From CAYOCE01 sp964402405 (GTDB taxonomy: Bacteria > Pseudomonadota > Alphaproteobacteria > UBA7879), in contig CAYOCE010000047.1 in the NCBI GenBank assembly GCA_964402405.1, forward strand, positions 1 through 10,870: a DNA stretch of 10,870 nt. The letters run 5' to 3'. The notes under the pieces were generated by a model. That model had not been told where the DNA came from, did no database searches, and worked only from the letters and a program-made list of their open reading frames with translations. Positions 6,179 through 10,870 of this stretch are shown here, piece by piece. Each line of letters starts with the position of its first letter. The stretch's first letter is position 1. The translations under genes were made by a program, and so were the position numbers.

Positions 6179-7389
6179 TAATTAGCGCCCAATAAAAGAT
6201 ATTTGATAGCCGAGCTCACCCGCGTCGTAACGCCAACTTCCTCAACATCTTCGCCTGCAGCTAAGGGGATGGTAATGGGGGTAACATTGGTTCCTGTTAC
6301 CGTCAAAGTCCCCACCTCTTGACCTTGTTTGATGGGGGCACCAATAGGACCATGATAGGTAATTTGGGCCTTAAGCTCCGCTTTTGCAGAACTGGGTAAC
6401 AATAAACTAATATCCTGAGCAGCTACCAAGGGGACCGTTGATTTCTTCCCCAACCACACATTGGCATTATCAACTACTTGGCCTTTGGCAAACACTTTAT
6501 GGCGTTTGAACTCCCTGAATCCCCAACGAATCAAGTATTCTCCGACCTTGGAGCGTTCATTCATATTCTTGGTCCCATTAATCACCACAATGAGGCGCAT
6601 ACCATCCTTTTCAGCAGAGGCTACCATGCCAAACCCACCGGCATCTGTGCTGCCTGTCTTCAGGCCATCCACGCCTAAGCCTTCTTTATAAAGCAAGGGA
6701 TTTCTATTGCCTTGTTTGATGTTGTTGTACGTAAAGTCTATTTCCTTAAATAGAGGATAATATTCTGGGAATTGATTGATGATCTCCCGGGCAATAATGG
6801 CCAAATCCCTTGCCGTACTATATTGATCTGCGTGGGGCATTCCTGACGCATTTTTACAAACGGTATTAACGGCCCCTAATTTTTGGGCAAGTTCCGTTAA
6901 TTCTCGGGCATAGGCTTCTTCTTCTCCAGCCAGTCCCTCGGCAATCACTGTACAGGCATCATTTCCCGACTGTACAATGACGCCCCGCAATAGGTCCTCT
7001 ATGGTCACTGTCGTGTTAGGCTCGAGGAACATGCTGCTTTCTTCTTTGGTATGACTCTTCCAAGCATTGGCACTAACAGAGAACGTATCTGTGAGTTTCA
7101 AACGTCCATCTTTGAGGCGCTGAAATAAGGGAATTATGGTCAGAATCTTAATCATAGAGGACGGCGCCATCTTTTCATCAGCATTCTTTTCATAAAGAAC
7201 CTGTCCTGATTGAACCTCCATGACGATGATTTGCTTTGCCCGATCTAGAATAGGCGTATTATCTGACTGAGCTTTAGCTGATCTAGATGACGAGGCTTTT
7301 ACTTTTTTCGCATCAACGACCGAAGTCAGCAAAGTTACCATTGGCAAGATTACTGCAATAGCAAGGCATATTTTTTTACTTAGTCTCAT
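6178..7389 (-). CDS. dacA: D-alanyl-D-alanine carboxypeptidase, PBP5/6 family (class C low-mass PBP)
   Basis: The enzyme removes the terminal D-Ala from peptidoglycan stem peptides in the periplasm and so limits cross-linking. An N-terminal signal peptide ends near VVDA (24-27). The serine-peptidase motifs are in order: S-x-x-K as S78-M-I-K81, S-x-N as S141-G-N143, and K-T-G at 244-246. A hydrophobic Ile replaces the usual Thr or Ser before the motif's Lys. Residues from about 295 on match the beta-rich PBP5 C-terminal domain, and the end (SSAIKYLLLGAN) suits an amphipathic membrane anchor. GGAG lies 7 bases before the start. The gene follows rlpA after 16 bases and overlaps tmk by one, so it belongs to the mltB-rlpA-dacA-tmk cluster. 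Paralogues dacC and dacF would look alike, so the symbol marks the family. Confidence 0.92.
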   Translation of the reverse strand: MRLSKKICLAIAVILPMVTLLTSVVDAKKVKASSSRSAKAQSDNTPILDRAKQIIVMEVQSGQVLYEKNADEKMAPSSMIKILTIIPLFQRLKDGRLKLTDTFSVSANAWKSHTKEESSMFLEPNTTVTIEDLLRGVIVQSGNDACTVIAEGLAGEEEAYARELTELAQKLGAVNTVCKNASGMPHADQYSTARDLAIIAREIINQFPEYYPLFKEIDFTYNNIKQGNRNPLLYKEGLGVDGLKTGSTDAGGFGMVASAEKDGMRLIVVINGTKNMNERSKVGEYLIRWGFREFKRHKVFAKGQVVDNANVWLGKKSTVPLVAAQDISLLLPSSAKAELKAQITYHGPIGAPIKQGQEVGTLTVTGTNVTPITIPLAAGEDVEEVGVTTRVSSAIKYLLLGAN

Positions 7390-7405
7390 TTAATTTCTCC
7401 ATTAA

Positions 7406-8500
7406 TTAATCCATCAACACGCGAGCATCGGAATGACCCGCCTCTATAACTTTCTTCAGAACAGCTTTGACCTCGGCTGTATCATCCAAAGGTCCTAACC
7501 GAACACGATACAATGTTTTATCCTTGCCCTTCGTCGCCACAATTTTCGAATCCCCAATATGGGATAGCTTTTTAACAACTCTTTGGGCATTTTCCTTATG
7601 GGAATAAGCCCCGATTTGGATATAGATATTTCCATCTGGAGAGGCAGACACATGCTCAGGCAATGTTTTTTCACTTACTGTTTTATTAGATTCAATTTCC
7701 CCTGTAATATCCATCATTTCAGAGGATGGAACCCTGGAAGGCTTTTCGATACGTGTCTTACCAGAAGATGTGGCAATTACGGTATGTTGCACGGGGTTGG
7801 TGTCTAAAATAGGCGCTGCCATTTTATCTTCCATAACAACCTCACCCGCCGAAACTGCTGAATCTTCAGGGATTGCAAGAGAAGAAGAAGCAGCCTGACT
7901 TGGTTTGAATAGCTTCCCTTGGGACAAAGACGCAACCGTCATGCTTTCTTCTGGCAATAACTCCACACGAACCTTCGTCGTACCTTTGTCAACAAATCCC
8001 AATAATTGGGCAGCTTTACGGGATAAATCAATCAATCGATCATTAACAAAAGGTCCCCGATCATTGACTCGAACGATCAAGGATCTCCCATTGGATAAAT
8101 TCGTCACCCGCACAACGGATGGTAATGGCAACGTTTTATGGGCAGCGCTAACCAAATTCATGTCAAAAATTTCCCCATTGGCGGTTTTCTTTTGGTGAAA
8201 ATCTGGCCCATACCAAGAGGCTATTCCAATTTCATCATACTTGTAATCTTCTTTGGGGAAATACCAAATTCCATTAACCTTATAAGGCTTGCCTAACTTA
8301 TAAATTCCTTGACCTCTAACCCCCATCCAATCAGGGCCCGTAGGACCAACGCTTCCTGCAGTCCCTGGGGCTCCTTGTCCTACTTCATAAGGGGTGCCTT
8401 CTTGAGATTTCTGAAATCCTGGTCTTTGATCCGAGCAAGAGGTCAACAATAAAGTGAGGGCGAAAACTTTTAGAATCGATCTACATTGATTGGATATCAT
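7406..8500 (-). CDS. rlpA: RlpA-family septal ring lipoprotein / lytic transglycosylase with SPOR domain
   Basis: RlpA proteins are outer-membrane lipoproteins that bind denuded glycans at division sites; some cleave them as lytic transglycosylases. A lipoprotein signal ends at the lipobox LTSC with Cys22. The double-psi beta-barrel spans about 92-180. It starts IASWYGPDF and includes the conserved H121 (SAAHKTLP) and D147 (RVNDRGPF), placed like the catalytic residues of active RlpA. A Ser/Glu-rich linker (about 185-285) leads to a C-terminal SPOR domain (290-363, IYIQIGAYS to LYRVRLGPL) for septal glycan binding. An odd feature is five Gly-X-Y triplets at 43-57, just after the lipidated Cys. 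The ATG is directly adjacent to the mltB stop, with a purine-rich AGAAGAG site inside the end of mltB. Confidence 0.92.
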   Translation of the reverse strand: MISNQCRSILKVFALTLLLTSCSDQRPGFQKSQEGTPYEVGQGAPGTAGSVGPTGPDWMGVRGQGIYKLGKPYKVNGIWYFPKEDYKYDEIGIASWYGPDFHQKKTANGEIFDMNLVSAAHKTLPLPSVVRVTNLSNGRSLIVRVNDRGPFVNDRLIDLSRKAAQLLGFVDKGTTKVRVELLPEESMTVASLSQGKLFKPSQAASSSLAIPEDSAVSAGEVVMEDKMAAPILDTNPVQHTVIATSSGKTRIEKPSRVPSSEMMDITGEIESNKTVSEKTLPEHVSASPDGNIYIQIGAYSHKENAQRVVKKLSHIGDSKIVATKGKDKTLYRVRLGPLDDTAEVKAVLKKVIEAGHSDARVLMD

Positions 8501-9604
8501 TTAATTCTCTTCTTTCAATTGGTCAGCCAACATGCCAACAGCCACTGCAAATAAAAAGGACTTGTTCCATTTAAGGATGACCTTAAAATTATTAAAAACC
8601 AAAAAAGCTTTCCCCGCAGAATTTACTTTCTTGTCCTGATCCAGGATAATAATCGAACCCAAATCGTTTGTCACTGGCAATTTTTTCCCATTGAGCAACT
8701 TAACCTTTAAGGCTGACCAGGCGGGTACATTTTTCTCAGTCTCAAGTCCCACTAAGGTTGCATCAAAATTTTTAGGAAGATGCACGGGATATCCCCAAGG
8801 TTGCCCTTCTTGCCAACCACTATTACGTAAATAATTGGCAATGGAGGCCATTACATCGGGGATAGAATTCCATATATTTGGGGAACCAGTGCCTTCATGG
8901 TTCACCGCATGGCTCCAGTAACTACTGGGCATAAACTGGGTTTGCCCCATGGCCCCCGCCCAGGATCCCTTCATGTTTTCCAATAAAACATGCCCTTCAT
9001 TCAGAATACGCAAGGCATGAAACAACTCTTCCTTGAAAAATTTCTCCCGCCTGCCATCAAACGCCAAGGTTGCCAGAGCATGAATCACCGGAAATTTCCC
9101 CACCTGTGCCCCATAGTTTGTTTCAATTCCCCATAGGGCCAAGATATATTGGGGTTGAACTTTGTATTTTTCAGAAATAGGGACAAGGGTTTCCTTAAAG
9201 GTTTCAAATTTCTTTTTACCTTTTAGAATATTTGGAAGGACCCTTTTCAAAAGGTATGAATCTAGAGTCGTTGTGAACTCAGGTTGCTTGCGATCAAGGG
9301 TAATGACCTTTTCTGCGGGCGCCTTGAGGCCTTGAAAGGCTTGCTCCACAATCTCTGGGGAAATACCTTTATCAATAGCCTCTGCTTTGATATTTGCAAC
9401 CCAAGCCGCAAAATCTGCAGCGGCAACAGGCCCTGTCCAGAGGAAACAAGATAGAAGGAAGAATAATCCCCTTTTGAACCATCCCAACGAAAGTCGGGAT
9501 CCAAGTGCATGAAACACCATCAAGCACTTGAAAATACAATTGCTGCATGGACCCCGGCTTTCGCCGGGGTGGTTTTGAAAAAATATGGGTATAGATCGCT
9601 GCAT
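8501..9604 (-). CDS. mltB: Membrane-bound lytic murein transglycosylase B
   Basis: MltB cleaves the MurNAc-GlcNAc bond of peptidoglycan with formation of 1,6-anhydro-MurNAc. Catalytic Glu161 lies in ALWGIETNYG (156-165). MKGSWAGAMGQTQFMPSSY (211-229) and the SIANYLRNSGW segment (254-264) are family signatures. From about residue 63 (ADFAAWV) on it aligns with normal family members. The N-terminus is odd: residues 11-42 are encoded by a palindromic repeat (9479-9572), which splits a short MQRSIPIFFQ from the hydrophobic RGLFFLLSCFLWTGPVAAA. That core still works as a signal peptide. The start at 9604 is supported by AAGGGG 6 bases upstream. The alternative Met29 (9520), inside the repeat, would give a more ordinary signal peptide but lacks a ribosome site. 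No lipobox is seen, so it may be soluble periplasmic. It heads the cluster with rlpA, dacA and tmk. Confidence 0.9.
   Translation of the reverse strand: MQRSIPIFFQNHPGESRGPCSNCIFKCLMVFHALGSRLSLGWFKRGLFFLLSCFLWTGPVAAADFAAWVANIKAEAIDKGISPEIVEQAFQGLKAPAEKVITLDRKQPEFTTTLDSYLLKRVLPNILKGKKKFETFKETLVPISEKYKVQPQYILALWGIETNYGAQVGKFPVIHALATLAFDGRREKFFKEELFHALRILNEGHVLLENMKGSWAGAMGQTQFMPSSYWSHAVNHEGTGSPNIWNSIPDVMASIANYLRNSGWQEGQPWGYPVHLPKNFDATLVGLETEKNVPAWSALKVKLLNGKKLPVTNDLGSIIILDQDKKVNSAGKAFLVFNNFKVILKWNKSFLFAVAVGMLADQLKEEN
9479..9572. repeat. Palindromic element inside the 5' coding region of mltB
   Basis: A 94-base element made of three consecutive hairpins. They are ATCCCAAC/GTCGGGAT (9481-9500, one mismatch), CAAGTGC/GCACTTG (9502-9530, perfect) and ACCCCGGC/GCCGGGGT (9551-9570, perfect, loop TTTC). 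Its two ends are inverted copies of one unit (TGGAYCCC, stem, GGGRTGG), the same core as the units at 4723 and 5394. TTTTGAA occurs directly on both sides (9472-9478 and 9573-9579). Translated in the mltB frame it gives the HPGESRGP-type peptide that such repeats often produce. Confidence 0.82.
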
Positions 9605-9610
9605 GTGAAG

Positions 9611-9616
9611 CCCCTT
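9611..9616 (-). promoter_or_regulatory. Shine-Dalgarno AAGGGG supporting the mltB start
   Basis: AAGGGG on the minus strand is 6 bases before the ATG at 9604. It favours the long N-terminus, which reads through the repeat, over the internal Met at 9520. Confidence 0.5.
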
Positions 9617-9627
9617 AGTATATATAA

Positions 9628-9656
9628 TTTATGGCATAGATTATGAGGCCGGACAA
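9628..9656 (-). promoter_or_regulatory. Weak candidate promoter of the mltB cluster
   Basis: On the minus strand TTGTCC (9651-9656) and CATAAA (9628-9633) are 17 bases apart, each matching 4 of 6 consensus bases. The cluster needs a promoter between the terminator at 9675 and its start at 9604, and this is the best I find there. Confidence 0.28.
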
Positions 9657-9674
9657 TATAGAAAGAACCCATAA

Positions 9675-9702
9675 AAAAACCCGGGGGTGACCCCGGGTTT
9701 TT
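9675..9702 (-). terminator. Symmetric intrinsic terminator downstream of the barrel gene
   Basis: AAAAACCCGGGG (9675-9686) pairs perfectly with CCCCGGGTTTTT (9691-9702) around GTGA. The A run on one side and T run on the other make it able to work in both directions. It ends transcription from the outer-membrane protein gene and isolates the mltB cluster. Confidence 0.85.
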
Positions 9703-9724
9703 GACGAAATACCGTATGATGTTG

Positions 9725-9788
9725 ACTTGGATCCCAACTTCCCGGCTACGCCTAACGGCTATGCCGTGGCGAGTCGTCGGGATGGTTC
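9725..9788. repeat. Palindromic element with expanded stem-loop, 3' of the barrel gene
   Basis: The ends ACTTGGATCCC (9725-9735) and CGGGATGGTT (9778-9787) match the unit in mltB, with ATCCC pairing GGGAT. The centre is replaced by a larger structure: CGCC (9749-9752) with GGCG (9768-9771), and ACGGC-TAT-GCCGT (9755-9767). It lies between the stop codon of the barrel gene and its terminator. The inner part resembles the left portion of the repeat at 1-40. Confidence 0.65.
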
Positions 9789-9789
9789 A

Positions 9790-10497
9790 TTAGAACTTGT
9801 ATCCAATACCAACCTTCGCCACAACACTGCTAACCTTCAAGGTTTGTGGGAAAGTTCTGGCCGATGAAGCCTGTGTACTAGGTGCATTAAATGACTTCTT
9901 CACAGGAATGTCGTAATCAACCTGGAAGCGCATGGTCATACGTTCTGTGATCATGCCTTCGATTCCAAGGGATGGAACAAAATGGGTTGTGGTAAACTTC
10001 TTACGCCAGCTTGCTCCAAGAGTGCCTTCCAATCCACTATACTTAAGTTCATGTCCTTCAAATTGAACACCTAGACCTAAATATACCAAAGCCTGTTGGG
10101 AGAACACGCTACGACCAAGTCGTACACTAACCCCGCCATGCCAAGGTGATTTATATTGACCAGTTGTATGCTGACCCGATACTGAAAGAATTGTAAACTT
10201 CTGAAGTAATGTATTTAAACCAAAGTTACCTTCAAGGCCTGCATAGAAATTGCCCCAGAACTTACCATATCCTGTATACAGATTAAACACAGCGCTAGAA
10301 TTTCCTAATTTTACTTGTGAATAACCAGTGGCTGGATCTCCGTTAGAGAATGTATTCTTTAGATCTAAATAGTTATTCGCAATACCTGCGGCCAAACCAA
10401 TGTAGAACCCACCCATATTGCTAGAAGGCATATCTGCTCTAACAGAACCAGTAGCAAGAGCTGCAACTGCAGCCGCTGATAAAAGTAATTTTTTCAT
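9790..10497 (-). CDS. Outer membrane beta-barrel protein (porin/Omp25-like family)
   Basis: A 235-residue protein with a classical signal peptide (MKKLLLSAAAVAALATGSVRA) probably cut before DMPSSN. The mature part has alternating polar and aromatic strands, beginning GGFYIGLAAGIANNY and including VFNLYTGYG, FYAGLEGNFG, LVYLGLGVQFEG and FVPSLGIEGMI. It ends SSVVAKVGIGYKF, where the terminal Phe is the signal for outer-membrane insertion. This fits an 8- or 10-stranded barrel of the kind common in Alphaproteobacteria (Omp25/OmpA-like). No OmpA peptidoglycan-binding domain is present. GGAG lies 9 bases before the ATG. It is monocistronic, with a strong terminator downstream. Function beyond surface structure or adhesion cannot be stated, and the closest family is uncertain. 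Confidence 0.82.
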   Translation of the reverse strand: MKKLLLSAAAVAALATGSVRADMPSSNMGGFYIGLAAGIANNYLDLKNTFSNGDPATGYSQVKLGNSSAVFNLYTGYGKFWGNFYAGLEGNFGLNTLLQKFTILSVSGQHTTGQYKSPWHGGVSVRLGRSVFSQQALVYLGLGVQFEGHELKYSGLEGTLGASWRKKFTTTHFVPSLGIEGMITERMTMRFQVDYDIPVKKSFNAPSTQASSARTFPQTLKVSSVVAKVGIGYKF

Positions 10498-10558
10498 TTC
10501 AAAAACTCCATAATAAAAAATAAAATAATTTTAATAACTGTACCTTAATAGGAGAGCT

Positions 10559-10584
10559 AAAAAAAACCTAGCCTTTCCCAGCTA
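10559..10584 (-). terminator. Weak candidate terminator of the Smr-domain gene
   Basis: On the minus strand TAGC (10581-10584) pairs with GCTA (10569-10572), extendable by G-U pairs, and is followed by a run of eight T (10559-10566). The stem is short, so termination may be partial and the barrel gene could receive read-through. Confidence 0.33.
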
Positions 10585-10612
10585 AAAACTCCTTATCCAC
10601 CAACAAAAGTTG

Positions 10613-10870
10613 CTAAGTTGCAACACCCTTACGAATTAATACATAGATGGCCCCCTGCCCCCCGTCATGAATATGGGCACCTGATATGGAAATGATTTTT
10701 TCCTGAAGCGGAGGTATCCCAAGCCACAAGGGCACATGTTGCTTTAGAATACCGGGGGAGTCCAAAGAGGGCCCCTTTCCCGTGATAATTAAAACACACC
10801 GCTTATGCTGCTGCTGACAAGTATTGATAAAATTGATTAAGTTTTGATACGCCTGTTGTTGCGTCATCCC
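10613..10870 (-). CDS. Smr-domain protein, C-terminal part (5' end outside the window)
   Basis: Only the last 85 codons are present. They match the Smr (small MutS-related) domain, a fold linked to nucleic-acid nicking or binding. The codon just before the first ATG in the window encodes Gly, so GMTQQQAYQNLINFI is the continuation of the family's (D)LHGMT motif; that ATG is internal and the real start lies beyond the right edge. The central VLIITGKG is the TGxG motif, followed by the ILKQHVPLWLG helix and a terminal strand GAIYVLIRK. In Alphaproteobacteria such genes often follow an MltA-type transglycosylase gene, which would be just outside. Mg2+-dependent nuclease activity is known for some members and is not demonstrated here. 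Confidence 0.87.
   Translation of the reverse strand, partial: GMTQQQAYQNLINFINTCQQQHKRCVLIITGKGPSLDSPGILKQHVPLWLGIPPLQEKIISISGAHIHDGGQGAIYVLIRKGVAT

Noticed and set aside
7905..8198. Plus-strand open frame within rlpA
   Set aside because: It is antisense to the conserved RlpA barrel; the conserved motifs are on the minus strand.
9262..9510. Minus-strand open frame MHLDPDFRWDG... overlapping mltB in another frame
   Set aside because: Its beginning is translated repeat sequence and the rest is an alternate frame of mltB without domain signals.

Overview
The window looks like chromosomal DNA of an alphaproteobacterium with a moderately A+T-rich genome. The evidence is a PopZ-type (DUF2497) pole protein next to TolC, a bacterial Rsm22-type methyltransferase, and a mltB-rlpA-dacA-tmk envelope cluster in an order familiar from Alphaproteobacteria. 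The many small palindromic intergenic elements, one of them inside a coding sequence, recall intracellular lineages such as Holosporales and Rickettsiales, but genus-level placement is inference. Nearly all genes are on the minus strand; only the LysR-type regulator is on the plus strand.

Layout. At 1-118 there is a palindromic non-coding repeat. At 121-3391 (minus) lies an apparent co-directional group, rsm22-like, then tolC, then popZ; tolC and popZ overlap by 8 bases. A 362-base A+T-rich intergenic region (3392-3753) separates it from a divergent LysR-type regulator (3754-4647, plus), which ends at a strong intrinsic terminator. At 4716-5545 there is a patch of REP-like palindromes around a small GIY-YIG gene. 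At 5546-9604 (minus) is a tight cluster mltB, rlpA, dacA, tmk with gaps of 0-16 bases or a 1-base overlap. Upstream of it are a symmetric terminator and another palindrome. Then come an outer-membrane beta-barrel gene (9790-10497, minus) and the 3' part of a Smr-domain gene that runs off the right edge.

How the genes fit together. Most of the window concerns the cell envelope: TolC is the outer-membrane duct of efflux and type I secretion; MltB, RlpA and DacA remodel peptidoglycan; the 235-residue protein is a probable surface barrel. Tmk makes dTDP for DNA synthesis, PopZ organises the pole and chromosome, and the Rsm22-like protein acts on the small ribosomal subunit. The LysR regulator sits where it could control the divergent rsm22-tolC-popZ group, but no operator is proven.

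I see no CRISPR array, tRNA, rRNA, prophage or transposase, and no convincing new multigene system. The most unusual material is the palindromic repeat family: one 94-base member lies inside the 5' coding part of mltB and supplies part of its signal-peptide region, and others form a 208-base nested inverted structure beside the GIY-YIG gene.
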